This document shows, piece by piece, positions 7,969-16,454 of a stretch of 64,000 bases of DNA (positions within the stretch are counted from its first letter, which is position 1; the number at the start of each line of letters is the position of its first letter). Location of the stretch: NCBI RefSeq assembly GCF_030815415.1, contig NZ_JAUSWW010000002.1:1-64000 (forward strand). Reading direction: 5' to 3'. The notes beneath the pieces are model-generated. The model saw nothing but the letters and a program-made list of their open reading frames with translations, did no database searches and was not told the origin of the DNA. Source of the stretch: Streptomyces canus. Lineage in GTDB: Bacteria > Actinomycetota > Actinomycetes > Streptomycetales > Streptomycetaceae. The position numbers and the translations under genes are program-made.

Positions 7969-8601
7969 ATGAGCCAGAGGGTCCGGGCTGAACGGGGAGT
8001 GGTACTTGCGATCTGCCTGGAGTGGTTGACGGGCCAAGCCAGCCCCGACGACATGCGGAAGTGGTTGGACCGAGCGCAGGCCACCCGCGGGGTCTCGTCG
8101 GCGGAAAGCACCCTCCTTTTGCAGGAACTCCACGGCCACCTGACGTCCCCAGACCTTGCCCCGGAGTGGCGTGCGCTCGGTGGACATGCCGTCTTCAATG
8201 CAGGCGACCGGATTCACGTACACACTGGGAACGCCGAGATCATGACCGCTCTGGCAGCCTTCTCCGGAGTGACAGTGACGGCAGCGGTCTTACCGTTCCT
8301 GCAATCCATCGCCGCTCAGGCCGGGCAGCAAGCGTTCGAAGTCGCCCGGGCAACCACTCGCCGCATGATCGGCCGGAAAGGCGCACCTCAAATCCATAGC
8401 GGTATGACGCAGATATTCGTAGAGGACACAGCAGCGGGCCTTCGCTTCAGCGTGCCAACGAGTCTGTCCGACGCGGCGCTCGCCGCCCTGGCTGCGACCG
8501 ATCTCGAAGCCCTGGCCATGCCAGCCGAGAAGGGCCGTACCGTAACGATCTACTGGGATGAAGAGTCCGAGCAGTGGCGCCGTCACGTAGCTGACCGTTG
8601 A
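7969..8601 (+). CDS. Hypothetical 210-residue protein with one hydrophobic segment
   Basis: ATG 7969 follows AGGAGGGGG; the earlier in-frame start at 7726 is not supported. Layout: an N-terminal helical part (about 1-70) with a WLTGQASPDDMRKWLDRAQ stretch; a hydrophobic helix at about 90-112; a helical stretch; and a C-terminal alpha/beta region of two strands around an AALAALAATDLEAL helix, ending in a Trp-Arg-Arg motif. The split between an N-terminal helical part and a C-terminal beta part across a hydrophobic segment suggests a membrane-associated protein. No family recognised. Confidence 0.7.
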   Translation: MSQRVRAERGVVLAICLEWLTGQASPDDMRKWLDRAQATRGVSSAESTLLLQELHGHLTSPDLAPEWRALGGHAVFNAGDRIHVHTGNAEIMTALAAFSGVTVTAAVLPFLQSIAAQAGQQAFEVARATTRRMIGRKGAPQIHSGMTQIFVEDTAAGLRFSVPTSLSDAALAALAATDLEALAMPAEKGRTVTIYWDEESEQWRRHVADR

Positions 8602-9038
8602 GAACCCTTCGGTCAGCCGATGGGGGCGAACCAACTGCCGGTGGCGCCGAGATCGGATGACGTACGTGAACGGGTTGCGCACCCCTACGGACCAGGTAAA
8701 CCCGCCCTGCGGGGGCACCGCGTCGACTCCTCCCTCCGAACTGAGCCAGTCGTGCCCAGCAGTGCCGCCAGTATTTGACGTGGGCGACTTCGCTTGGGAC
8801 TGGCAAGAGAGCCGGTGCCTCCCAAACTCATCAACATCACCCGACCACGGATCAGGGCGCCTCCCAAACCCACCGGCAACTGACTTCACTACTGCTCGAT
8901 AAAGCCATAGTGGGCGTTCCCGCCGGCCGCGACGATGAAGCGGGCGACCCGGCGGACCTTCTCGGCCTCCCACGACGCCAGGCCCAACCAGGCGGCCCTC
9001 CACCCCCGACCAGAGACCCGTCCATCTAGGTCACGCTC
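8602..9038. other. No intact gene; possible minus-strand remnant at 8889-9030
   Basis: The minus frame 8889-9030 gives a believable protein tail (WLGLASWEAEKVRRVARFIV, then GGNAHYGFIEQ at the stop). Upstream it turns into the TGCGCA repeat DNA and no start is supported. 8602-8888 has only shadow frames. Nothing else recognised. Confidence 0.35.
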
Positions 9039-9270
9039 TGCGCAGTCAATGCGCAGTGGCTGCGCGATCGGCCGGCTGTTGCGCATCAACCGAAGCCAGC
9101 CACCACCGCGCAGCTGCGCAGCCTGCCCACCGACCCCTCACCGGCACGCTCCGGGCCCGGCTGGGCGGGACAGTCTGCGCAGTGGTCGCAGCCGCGAATG
9201 CGCAGCCGTCACAGCCGATTGCGCAGCCGTCGCGGTGTCGATTGCGCAGGTCCGGCCGGCCGATTGCGCA
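9039..9270. repeat. Helically phased TGCGCA array
   Basis: TGCGCA occurs at 9039, 9050, 9080, 9115, 9176, 9199, 9220, 9243 and 9265 (first base), with a TGCGCG at 9061. The first three are 11 bp apart; the last five are 21-23 bp apart with a shared CGATTGCGCAGCCG-like context. One- and two-turn spacing suggests a cooperative DNA-binding site (iteron, origin or operator), not a coding repeat. Confidence 0.6.
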
Positions 9271-9471
9271 GCCGGATGTGAGGCAGCTGCCCGGGCCGGG
9301 CCACGCCGACCGCCCCTGCCTGCGTCTGCCAGAGGGCGCGGCGAGAAGTGGCTGGTCACCGCCGGAGTCGGGTTTTCGCATAGTGGCTGTGTGCTGCGGA
9401 TTCCCGAACATGCCGGCCTTCGTCGGCCTCGAGGCGAGGGCGGACGCTCTCGAACTTCCTGTGGGCTGCGG

Positions 9472-9810
9472 TCAGTCCAGGATGCCGAGGTCGGTGTCGG
9501 GGCGGCAGTGCGGGCACGGATCCACGCCTTCCGTGAGCGCCCGTACCGCCTGCTCGCGCGCCGCGCCTTTGGACCGCTTGCCTGCCATGTGACAGCCGCC
9601 GACATGTACGTACACCGGCGGGGCCTGGTGGCCGATGCTCTGCTCGATCAGCCAGTCCGGCACCGGCGGGCGGGCCTCGATGCCGCGCCGGCGTTCGGCC
9701 TCGCGACGTTCCTCATCGACGATCCACCGCCGGGTACGGGCCAGATCCCGCTCCTGCACCCGCTCCAGGAAACGGAGCAGGACCAGCTTCGACGGACTTG
9801 AATCGTGCAC
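9472..9810 (-). CDS. DUF6233 family protein
   Basis: 112 residues from GTG 9810. The N-terminal half is a charged helix (LLRFLERVQERDLARTRRWI). The C-terminal half carries the family signature: PDWLIEQSIG, PPVYVHVGGCHMAGKRSKG and a CPHCRPDTDLGILD end, with a Cys/His set (C of GGCH, CPHC) that could bind zinc. DUF6233 genes are common on streptomycete plasmids and often multicopy; function unknown. The ribosome site is weak. Divergent from 9875 across a 64-bp shared promoter region. Confidence 0.8.
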   Translation of the reverse strand: MHDSSPSKLVLLRFLERVQERDLARTRRWIVDEERREAERRRGIEARPPVPDWLIEQSIGHQAPPVYVHVGGCHMAGKRSKGAAREQAVRALTEGVDPCPHCRPDTDLGILD

Positions 9811-9874
9811 ACGTTCGATTATAGACGCTAACCTGATCACCGCACCCAGGCAGCCCAGCAGACCAGGAGGCACC

Positions 9875-10447
9875 GTGGACCGCATCAGCCTCGACGAGCT
9901 GCTCAAACAGGCCGACATCGACGTGGCCGCGCTGCCGCCGGCGCCCACCTCCCCCACCGACCAGCAGATGCGTGCCCGGATCACCGCCCGGCCCGCGTAT
10001 CGCTGCGCCGTCTGCCAGGAGGGCGGCTCGACGGCCCGTGTCCTCAACACCGACCAGGGGGCGCGCTGGTTGGATCTGTGTCTGAGGCACGGCCTGGCCG
10101 TGCACGAGCCCTCGCCGCGGATGCCGACCACGATGGAGGGAATCCTCGCCGACCTCCGCGAAGCGCTGGCCGAGGCGACGGCCGCGACGGGCCAGACGCC
10201 GGACGTGCGGCTGTGGACCGATGAGAATGGCTGGCAGGACATGCCCATGGATGAGCACCACCGCTACCACGTGACCCTGATCCTTGACGGCAGAAGGGCG
10301 CGGCACGGCTGGTGGGGCGTGGAGGCCGTGGCCCGAGAGAAGTTCACGCTGTGGGTGGGCGAGTGCAGCGGCAAGGCCGGCTCCCGCGTGATCCTCACCG
10401 ACGAGCACACCGGCGCCGTGTTGACGACGTGGCCACAACAGCCGTAG
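9875..10447 (+). CDS. Hypothetical zinc-ribbon-like protein (190 aa)
   Basis: GTG 9875 follows a perfect AGGAGG (9865-9870). Residues ~46-50 carry CAVC and a downstream CLRHG, a possible zinc site near the N-terminus; the C-terminal half is an alternating strand region with WWGVEAVAREKFTLWVGECS. The N-terminus is acidic/helical. It begins a short plus-strand cluster with 10468. Family unknown; soluble, probably cytoplasmic. Confidence 0.7.
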   Translation: MDRISLDELLKQADIDVAALPPAPTSPTDQQMRARITARPAYRCAVCQEGGSTARVLNTDQGARWLDLCLRHGLAVHEPSPRMPTTMEGILADLREALAEATAATGQTPDVRLWTDENGWQDMPMDEHHRYHVTLILDGRRARHGWWGVEAVAREKFTLWVGECSGKAGSRVILTDEHTGAVLTTWPQQP

Positions 10448-10467
10448 CGGCTGGCATGCTGAGCAGC

Positions 10468-10620
10468 ATGCCCGAAGATCAGCTCTCAGCCGACCAGCCC
10501 GCCGACCCGGACAACGCGACCGCGCAGGCCGGCGAGGCCGTCGCCGACGACATCACCGATCCGGGCTTCGCGCCCGACTGGCAGCCGACAGTCGGCGAGT
10601 ACCGGCTCACCGCCGAATAG
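10468..10620 (+). CDS. Hypothetical acidic 50-residue protein
   Basis: Very acidic (MPEDQLSADQPADPDNA at the start, PDWQPTVGEYRLTAE at the end), 20 bp after the preceding gene. An alternative ATG at 10456 would add four residues; neither has a strong ribosome site, so reinitiation from the upstream gene is likely. The composition resembles small acidic plasmid proteins; no function assigned. Confidence 0.5.
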   Translation: MPEDQLSADQPADPDNATAQAGEAVADDITDPGFAPDWQPTVGEYRLTAE

Positions 10621-10624
10621 AGGG

Positions 10625-10849
10625 TCAGGCGGCGGCCGTGTGCCGCACCGCCTTCTTCACCTTCATCTCCAGCTCGACACGCCCCGTGCCCGGCTCCGTG
10701 GCCGTGACCGCGGCCTGGAACACCGCGGCCGCCTCCCGCCACCGCTCCCACTGCGCCTCAAAGGCCTCGCCATCGAGCCCGGCGAGCTTCCTGCGCGCTT
10801 CTTCGGCGGAACGTTCCAGCTGGATCAATTCGTCGAGGGTGTGTGCCAC
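10625..10849 (-). CDS. Hypothetical coiled-coil protein (74 aa)
   Basis: GTG 10849 start. The product is almost wholly helical (LDELIQLERSAEEARRKLAG, then WERWREAAAVFQAAV), with a short strand-like VELEMKVKKAV before the end. It ends 4 bp from the convergent 10620 stop. The ribosome site is weak. No family recognised. Confidence 0.6.
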   Translation of the reverse strand: MAHTLDELIQLERSAEEARRKLAGLDGEAFEAQWERWREAAAVFQAAVTATEPGTGRVELEMKVKKAVRHTAAA

Positions 10850-11001
10850 GGCTGGATCCTAAGCGAATCTTCGTTCGGTCCCTGTGATCGCCGCTGTGCG
10901 CGGAGTCTGAAGGTGTTCCGCTCCGCGTCCGAAGCGTGGAATCGGTGCGCACCTGGGGGAACAAGGCCCGATGCGGGCGCGGGCGGTGGAAGACGTCGAC
11001 C

Positions 11002-12000
11002 ATGTCTCCGTCTTTGCCGTCCGGCTGGTCGCTGCCCGAGCCGATGCGCGCCGTACCGGTCAACGATCCGGCGCTGCCCGCAGGGTGGGCGGCACAGCCC
11101 AAGTGGGATGGCTACCGTGCGCTGGCCGGCCGGTGGGCCGATGGCCGTGTCGCCGTCCGCAGCCGTAACGGCAGCGATCTGGCCCGGGCGTTCCCGGAGA
11201 TCGAGGAGGCCGTCCGTCGGCTGCCCGACGATACGGCCGTCGACTGCGAGCTCATCGTGTGGGAGGCGGGCCGGCTCGCGTTCGAGCGTCTCCAGCAGCG
11301 CATGCACCACCGCGGCGCGGCCGCGGCCCGCGCGGCCCTCGAGTTCCCGGCGCATCTGGTCGCGTTCGACCTGCTGCGCGTGTACGGCGAGGATCTGACC
11401 GGGCGCCCCTTCAGCGAACGCTACGCCGCGCTTCAGGCGTTGTTCCTCGAGGAGGGGCTGGCGGCGCCCTGGTCGCTGTGCCCGACGACGACCGACCCGG
11501 AGCAGGCGGCCGCGTGGCTGGCCGACTTCCCGGCCGTCGGCCTCGAAGGGCTGGTCTTCCGGCCGTTGGCGGGCAGGTATGTGGCGGGTGGGCGGGGGTG
11601 GACCAAGTACAAGGCTCGGCAGACCACTGAGGCGATCGTCGGCGCGGTCACGGGCAGTCTGCGGGCGCCCACCGCGGCGCTGCTGGGCCGCTACGACGCG
11701 AGCGGGCGCCTGCGGTACACCGGCCGCACCACCACGCTGGGTGCGGCCGTCCGGCACGCCCTCGCCGACCAGCTGCACGCCGGAGACTCCGACCACGCGT
11801 GGACGGGGCGCACCTTCAGTGTGGGGTGGGGCTCGCGGGAGCAGCTGTCGGTGCACCTGGTCGTGCCCGAGGTCGTCGCCGAAGTCGCCGTGGACGTCGC
11901 CCGGGACAGCGCCGGACGCTGGCGCCACCCGGTACGGCTCACCCGCATCCGCACCGACATGAGACCGGACGACGTGCCCCTGTTCGGGGTGGATCGCTGA
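11002..12000 (+). CDS. ATP-dependent DNA ligase
   Basis: 332 residues from ATG 11002. Nucleotidyltransferase motifs are in order: motif I KWDGYRA with the adenylated Lys at residue 34, RNGSDL, motif III VDCELIVW (~81), LVAFDLL, motif IV GLEGLVFRP (~185), and motif V WTKYKARQT (~207). A C-terminal OB-fold region of ~110 residues follows. This is the size of the small LigC-like/phage-type enzymes that lack extra domains. It would join nicks using ATP; on a plasmid it may serve replication or repair of DNA ends. Starts up to 10936 are possible but add no conserved residues. Confidence 0.85.
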   Translation: MSPSLPSGWSLPEPMRAVPVNDPALPAGWAAQPKWDGYRALAGRWADGRVAVRSRNGSDLARAFPEIEEAVRRLPDDTAVDCELIVWEAGRLAFERLQQRMHHRGAAAARAALEFPAHLVAFDLLRVYGEDLTGRPFSERYAALQALFLEEGLAAPWSLCPTTTDPEQAAAWLADFPAVGLEGLVFRPLAGRYVAGGRGWTKYKARQTTEAIVGAVTGSLRAPTAALLGRYDASGRLRYTGRTTTLGAAVRHALADQLHAGDSDHAWTGRTFSVGWGSREQLSVHLVVPEVVAEVAVDVARDSAGRWRHPVRLTRIRTDMRPDDVPLFGVDR

Positions 12001-12013
12001 CGCTGTCGCCTCT

Positions 12014-12541
12014 TCAGGCTTCCGGGTCCCCGATGCTGGCGCGCAGGGCCTTCGCTGTCCGCTCGCAGGCCCTGGCGACGTGTTCGCGGAAGGGTGCGAT
12101 CCGCGGATTGGATAGACCCTCTCGGCGTAGGGCAGCGAGTGCTTCGATCCACTCGACTGCGTCCTCGGGCAGGGTGTACGGCTGACCGCTCAGACGCTGC
12201 GCGGGCCGAACTGCCGGAGGGGGTTGGTCAGTGTCCCGGAGCGTGACCGTGCGGACGATGGTCTCTGTGCGCTCGACAACCTCGCGTACCGGATCAGCAG
12301 TTCGTCCGCCCTCGTCCACGGACCGGCCTGCGCGGTCCTGCGCGGTGCGGAGCTCCCAGGCGCGGCGGCGGTGCACGGGAGTGCAATAGCGCGGCGGTCG
12401 ACCACGGCCGCCGTAGGTGATGGGCTCACCGCACCACTCACAGGTGCGTTCCAGCAGCCGCTCGCGAGAGGTAACCGTCTCGCCGATCTCGCCGCCTTCG
12501 CTCCGCCTGTGGTCGCCCTGACCGGGAGGCATTTTCGTCAC
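12014..12541 (-). CDS. Hypothetical zinc-binding protein (~172 aa)
   Basis: Two in-frame starts exist, GTG 12541 and ATG 12532, neither with a good ribosome site. Near residue 33 lies CEWCGEPITYGGRGRPPRYC followed by a VHRRRAWE helix, a CxxC...C-x-x-x-H arrangement typical of a small zinc ribbon. The middle is a polar linker; the C-terminal ~60 residues form a helical bundle (WIEALAALRREGL, VARACERTAKAL). Convergent with the ligase gene with 13 bp between. DNA- or RNA-binding is plausible but not shown. Confidence 0.65.
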   Translation of the reverse strand: MTKMPPGQGDHRRSEGGEIGETVTSRERLLERTCEWCGEPITYGGRGRPPRYCTPVHRRRAWELRTAQDRAGRSVDEGGRTADPVREVVERTETIVRTVTLRDTDQPPPAVRPAQRLSGQPYTLPEDAVEWIEALAALRREGLSNPRIAPFREHVARACERTAKALRASIGDPEA

Positions 12542-12697
12542 AAACGAAACTCTAGAACACTGATATTTCGGGGATTCCTCGCCCCCGATCCAGCCGGGCG
12601 GGCGTCGGTGAAGGCGCCTTCACCCACCTGACGATCAGCACCCGATGCCAGGCAATGCTGCGCCGCGGAGGCGCTGGGGCGCCAAAAGCAGCGGGAC

Positions 12698-12713
12698 TTC
12701 CCCAATTGGGGAA
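12698..12713. promoter_or_regulatory. Palindrome TTCCCCAATTGGGGAA
   Basis: A perfect 16-bp palindrome flanked by GCGGG/CCCGC arms (12691-12718). It resembles the two longer palindromes at 13074 and 14889 but has an AATT centre instead of AAATTT. Candidate weak or diverged partition site. Confidence 0.5.
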
Positions 12714-12731
12714 CCCGCTCAACGGCACGGG

Positions 12732-12940
12732 TCAGTCCTCAACGAGCTCTGCTTCGACGACGTCGCCCTCGCTGGCGGCATCGGCATCGGCATCGACCTT
12801 CACCTTGCTGAGGATTCGGCCGATGCGGCGGATGGCGTCTTGCTGCCGCTGAGCTTCGTCGCCGCTACGAGCCTTGCGCGCGGCCTTGTCTTCCGTGGCG
12901 CTCTCGACTGCCTGCCGTGCCGTAGCCCTCGCCCCGCCTG
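12732..12940 (-). pseudogene. C-terminal fragment of an unknown gene
   Basis: The minus frame ending at TGA 12732 reads ATEDKAARKA, then AQRQQDAIRRIGRILSKVKV, a short Asp-Ala repeat, and EGDVVEAELVED. This is a convincing charged C-terminus. The frame stays open to about 13030 but has no ATG, GTG or TTG, and quality fades upstream of ~12940. Its VEAELV tail resembles the VEAELVDD inside the VirB4-like protein. Probably what remains of a deleted gene. Confidence 0.35.
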
Positions 12941-13073
12941 CCCTGACCTTCAGCAGGCTCCAGCGAGATGCGGCCCGACCTCGTGGTGGGTATCGCGGTG
13001 CTGCGACGAGACCAGGTGCACGCTTCCCTATGAGGCGGGATCACTGACGGCCTGCTCCCTCCACCCGAGGTAG

Positions 13074-13115
13074 CCGCAGGGGCGTTTTCCCAAATTTGGG
13101 AAAACGCCCCTGCGG
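13074..13115. promoter_or_regulatory. 42-bp perfect palindrome downstream of parB (candidate parS / terminator)
   Basis: A perfect 42-bp palindrome whose centre is TTTCCCAAATTTGGGAAA, 10 bp beyond the parB stop. The same 18-bp core recurs upstream of parA at 14891. A site repeated on both sides of a partition operon is what a centromere for ParB looks like; the long arms could also end parB transcription. Confidence 0.65.
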
Positions 13116-13125
13116 TCGACGGCTG

Positions 13126-13917
13126 CTACTTGGTGGCGGGGTGGACTACTGACGATGCCCAGGCCGCGAGCTCTTCGGCGATGCGGCGGGTCTCCTCGGG
13201 GTCCTCTTCCATGGCCTTCTTGATGAGGCTTCGCGTGACGTGCCTTTTCACGAGGGCTACAGCGTTCTCCAGCTGCCCGACGGAGCTTGGCGCGACCGGC
13301 GGCTGGTCGCTCCGGCTGATCACTTCGCCTTGGACGACGTCAGCCGGCTTTCCGTAGCCGAGTTCTTCGACTGCCGCTTTGAGGGTGGCGGCGGTGGGGG
13401 TGCCGTTCTTCTTCTCTGCCTTGGCCCAGGCTTCGCTGACGGCGTCTAGCCCGTTGTGCCGGAGTACCGGGGCGAGGACCTGGACGTGTCCCGTGTTGGC
13501 GCTGGCTCCTTCCGGCAAGGCCTTCTGCACCTTGGCCGTGGCCACCAGGAGGTAGCCGTGGGTGGAGGAGTAGCCCCAGCGGCCCTTCACGTAGTCGACG
13601 AAGTTGTCGTACTCGGGCTTGTAGAGCTCGCCGTCCTGAATGAGTGCCAGGGCCGGGCCGGCTTGCCTGTTGAAGCGCTCCTGCGCCTGCCGGACTGTCA
13701 GTTCGGCATGGTCCTGTGCCTTGCCGATGATGTCCTCGAGGACGGCGAGCCGTTCGGTCGCGCTGCCTTCCAGGGCGGTACGCGGCAGGGGGACAAGGCC
13801 GATCGTGACGTCGGCCGGGTCGGCACGGTCGGTGGCCTTCTGGAGTCCGCCTTTGCCTGCCGCGGTCGCGGGGTCAGCCGCGGCCTTGGCGGCCGCAGTG
13901 AGCAGTCGGGATGCCAT
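13126..13917 (-). CDS. parB: ParB-like plasmid partition protein
   Basis: 263 residues from ATG 13917, which overlaps the parA stop (TGATG) and implies translational coupling. An N-terminal Ala-rich helix is followed by a low-complexity linker; then DVTIGLVPLPRTAL and a long helix (RLAVLEDIIGKAQ). The central part, WGYSSTHGYLLVATAKVQKA with HVQVLAPVLR, is helix-turn-helix-like. The C-terminus is helical (LVKRHVTRSLIKKAM) and probably dimerises. It lacks an obvious GERRxxA box of chromosomal ParB, so it belongs to a plasmid-specific class; the role is inferred mainly from its place behind parA and the flanking palindromes. Confidence 0.75.
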   Translation of the reverse strand: MASRLLTAAAKAAADPATAAGKGGLQKATDRADPADVTIGLVPLPRTALEGSATERLAVLEDIIGKAQDHAELTVRQAQERFNRQAGPALALIQDGELYKPEYDNFVDYVKGRWGYSSTHGYLLVATAKVQKALPEGASANTGHVQVLAPVLRHNGLDAVSEAWAKAEKKNGTPTAATLKAAVEELGYGKPADVVQGEVISRSDQPPVAPSSVGQLENAVALVKRHVTRSLIKKAMEEDPEETRRIAEELAAWASSVVHPATK

Positions 13918-14765
13918 CAGGCGCCTTTCCTCGTAATTGCGTGGTCCAAGAGCTCGCCGTACCACCCCTGCAGCTTCTTGGCCTCACGGCCAGGAGCGGC
14001 AGTGATCGGGACGCAGGCGAGGCGGCACTCTTCCCGGACGGAGTAACTGACGATCCCGGAGTAGTGGCCTGCCTGCTCTATCGTCAGGTCGTCGATGACC
14101 GCGTCTCCGAAAGTCTCCACGAGGCGCTCGTTGACGAAGTGATTGACGGCGCGCATGTCGTCCTTCTTGGGAAGGATGCTCCGCACCAGGCCCGCGAGCA
14201 CCAGGTCCTCGTTCATGCCGCTGCCGGGCGAACTGACGAACTGGATGGTTTTGAGGGCTTGTTCCGCTCCCAGTTGCCCGTCGGTGGTGAGCGTGGCAGG
14301 GATGAACACCTTCTTGGCAGCGATCAGGGCACACGTCGCCAGCTTGCCCCCGGCGCGCGGAGGGACATCCATGACAGCCAGGTCGATTTCGCCTTCCAGG
14401 CCTTGCAGGGCCCGGCGTACGCGTGTCTCGAACATCGCAGAGTCTGATTCGCGGCGGCCCAGAGGTCGCTCCGAGGGGAGGACCCAGACGTTGGACGGCC
14501 ATCCCTCGCCGGCGCGGACAATGGCGTCATGGATGAACTCGGCCGGGTCTCCGGGCGGGGTGTCGGCCTCGGGGTCGATGTAGAGAAGGTCGTTGAGAGT
14601 GAAGCGCGGGTCCTTGACCCCGAGTTCTGCGGTGAGGGTGGCCCGGGGATCGAAGTCGATGGCGAGGACATTGAGGCCTTGCTCAGCGGCCATGGCGACC
14701 ATGCCGGCTGAGTTGCTCGTCTTGCCCACGCCCCCCTTCTCCGAATAGTTCGCGACTGCGTCCAC
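13917..14765 (-). CDS. parA: ParA partition ATPase
   Basis: 282 residues. Deviant Walker A KGGVGKTS at 10-17 near the extreme N-terminus (so no DNA-binding N-domain; small ParA/Soj-like), A' box LAIDFDPRATLTAELG (~36-50), Walker B region LAVMDVPPRAGG (~124-135). Upstream of the start are a candidate ParB-binding palindrome (14889) and no other gene, so the operon probably begins here. ParA ATP cycling on the nucleoid would position ParB-bound plasmid copies before division. Confidence 0.9.
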   Translation of the reverse strand: MDAVANYSEKGGVGKTSNSAGMVAMAAEQGLNVLAIDFDPRATLTAELGVKDPRFTLNDLLYIDPEADTPPGDPAEFIHDAIVRAGEGWPSNVWVLPSERPLGRRESDSAMFETRVRRALQGLEGEIDLAVMDVPPRAGGKLATCALIAAKKVFIPATLTTDGQLGAEQALKTIQFVSSPGSGMNEDLVLAGLVRSILPKKDDMRAVNHFVNERLVETFGDAVIDDLTIEQAGHYSGIVSYSVREECRLACVPITAAPGREAKKLQGWYGELLDHAITRKGA

Positions 14766-14888
14766 GCCAACCTCCGTTTTGCGACCAGTTCCGCGCCGGA
14801 TAGTCGCTGCTCAGGACCCCTAAAAGCAAGTCCACTTGAGATACAGGGGGCGTTGACCTGCCCACACGTCAGTGAGCGTAGCGGCCTC

Positions 14889-14910
14889 CGTTTCCCAAAT
14901 TTGGGAAACG
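14889..14910. promoter_or_regulatory. 22-bp palindrome upstream of parA (candidate parS / operator)
   Basis: A perfect 22-bp palindrome CG-TTTCCCAAATTTGGGAAA-CG with imperfect outer GCGGC/GCCGC arms. It shares its 18-bp core with 13074-13115 and sits ~125 bp upstream of the parA start, where binding could also autoregulate the operon. Confidence 0.65.
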
Positions 14911-15005
14911 CTGCCGCCGACTGGAGCCTGGGGGGCTGCCGCTGAGGACGATCGTTGCGCTCCACTGCACCTGCACAAGACCGTAGCGGCAGTCCAGAAA
15001 CGCAA

Positions 15006-15042
15006 AAGGCCCGGCCCCTGCGAGTCGCAGGGGCCGGGCCTT
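15006..15042. terminator. 18-bp hairpin between 14.9 kb palindrome and 15109 gene
   Basis: A perfect 18-bp stem with a one-base centre (AAGGCCCGGCCCCTGCGA arms), downstream of the minus gene ending at 15109. Strong factor-independent terminator candidate. Confidence 0.75.
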
Positions 15043-15108
15043 GGGGTCACGTTGGGTGCCAGTGCGTCCAGACAACGGGTGTCGCTGGTTCGAGGCTGCT
15101 GGTGGGTG

Positions 15109-15450
15109 TCAGCGTGTCGGGTGGGTGTAGGAGATCGGCTTGCCGAGGCGTCGGGCGTAGTCGATCTCTTGGCGGGTGGATTCGCCGATGTATCCGTCGG
15201 GGTTGACCACGAGGACCCGGTCAGCCAGCTGGATCTTCTGGCGGTGAAGGTCGTCCAGCATCGTCTTGAGCCGGTCGGCTTTCTGGGGAGTGGCCCACAG
15301 CGGGTGGGGTTCCTTCAGGTTGCAGCCGGGGGCGAGGACGATGCGGCCGGCGGCGGTCTCGTAGAGGGCGGCTTCGGTGAGAGCGTCCCAGTATCGGGTG
15401 GATCCGCACAGGACGACGATCGGAGCGCGGTCTGGGGTTGTGGCTGGCAC
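15109..15450 (-). CDS. Nucleoside 2-deoxyribosyltransferase-like protein
   Basis: 113 residues from GTG 15450, preceded by AAGGAA. The fold signature of the nucleoside deoxyribosyltransferase/DUF4406-like group is clear: VVLCGSTRYWDALTEA (N-terminal strand, Gly-Ser-Thr loop), RIVLAPGC, LHRQKIQLADRVLVVNPDGY with the conserved Asp/Asn patch, IGESTRQEIDYARRLGKPI, and a final strand. Such small members occur widely on actinophages and plasmids and may salvage or clear modified nucleosides. The catalytic role is inferred from the family. Confidence 0.75.
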   Translation of the reverse strand: MPATTPDRAPIVVLCGSTRYWDALTEAALYETAAGRIVLAPGCNLKEPHPLWATPQKADRLKTMLDDLHRQKIQLADRVLVVNPDGYIGESTRQEIDYARRLGKPISYTHPTR

Positions 15451-15479
15451 AGGGTTCCTTCCGTGTGGTCGGTAGGGCG

Positions 15480-15516
15480 CCGGGGCGGCCGGACTCGGAG
15501 TCGACGGCCGCCCCGG
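15480..15516. terminator. 12-bp hairpin
   Basis: CCGGGGCGGCCG/CGGCCGCCCCGG with a 13-nt loop, between the disrupted gene (stop 15613) and the gene starting at 15450. Confidence 0.6.
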
Positions 15517-15612
15517 GGGCAGGTGGTTCCGGCTCTGTGATGGGACAGGCCGGGTGGAGGGCGGGCGGTCCGTGAGAGTGCTGACCGGACGTGGCCCGCG
15601 CCGTCGACGGGG

Positions 15613-16400
15613 TCAGGGTGTGGTCGGTTCGATGTGGCGGGGTGCGGCTCGCTGAGCGGTGAGGGCGAGGCGGTGCTGCCAGGCTTGTGCGGCCTGGGCG
15701 GGTGAAGTGCCGCGCAGGGCCTCGCTGTAGAGCCAGCGGTCGCGTTGGTCGTCGAGGTGATCGAAGACGGTGGTGGTGCCGTAGGCGACGGCGGCGAGTT
15801 GCTGCCACACGTCGTGTGGGTGCTGGCTCCGGCAGTGGGTGCACAGACGCTGGCCGATCAGCGGGTCCGGCTGGATCGTGCAGCCGTCCTGGCAGGGGTA
15901 GTCGCGCAGACAGCTGCAGGCGAAGCAGCCATCGGCCCGGGTGAACGACCACCGGCCGTGCTTGGTCAGGCCAGGGGTGTACTCGGGGGCGGCCGGCCAT
16001 GCGTGGTCGCAGGCGCGGCAGCGGTGGTAGTGACCCCAGCCGGTGCGGCCGGGTCCGGTGATGAGGCTGGTCGACCGACTGGCCTTCGTGCAGGCGGGGC
16101 ATTCCGACTGCACGGCGACGTCCTCGTGGGCGAGCCATTCGACGTCGATGAGCGTGGCGGCCTGGGCCGTGGAGTCGTCGGGCTCAGCCGTGTGGAACTG
16201 CCAGGCGTAGTCGTCGTCCTCGCTGCCCGGGGTGACCCGGATGTGAAGGCGTCGGCTGCCGAAGCGGGTCAGGTCGGCGAGTTCGCTGCTGGGCCGGACG
16301 CGGTAGCCCCACACGCGCCGGTGGTAGGCGTTCGTGACGGCCAGGACGGCCCGATCAGTGAGGTGCCCCAGGGCGAGCAGGCCGCCGCTGTCCTCGCCTA
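15613..16400 (-). pseudogene. 3' part of a zinc-ribbon protein gene split by an IS element
   Basis: Codons 35 onward of a gene whose first 34 codons are at 18202-18303. Removing 16401-18201 and one TA joins GIPVTEL to GEDSGGLLALGHLTDRAVLA in frame, giving ~296 residues. The protein has several Cys pairs (CPAC, CRAC, CFACSC, CTHC), so it is probably a multi-zinc-ribbon protein, with a helical C-terminus. A GTG at 16314 could start a 233-residue product, but the codons upstream of it are clearly coding. Last gene of the transfer-region operon. Confidence 0.75.
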
Positions 16401-16454
16401 GTGCTCTGACCGCATAGGTTCGCCGGGCTGGCCGTGGTGGCGGTTGGATGTGGG

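Noticed and set aside
10825..11928. 367-codon minus frame opposite the DNA ligase gene
   Set aside because: Complete shadow of a well-motifed ligase; composition is Arg/Gly/Pro-heavy.
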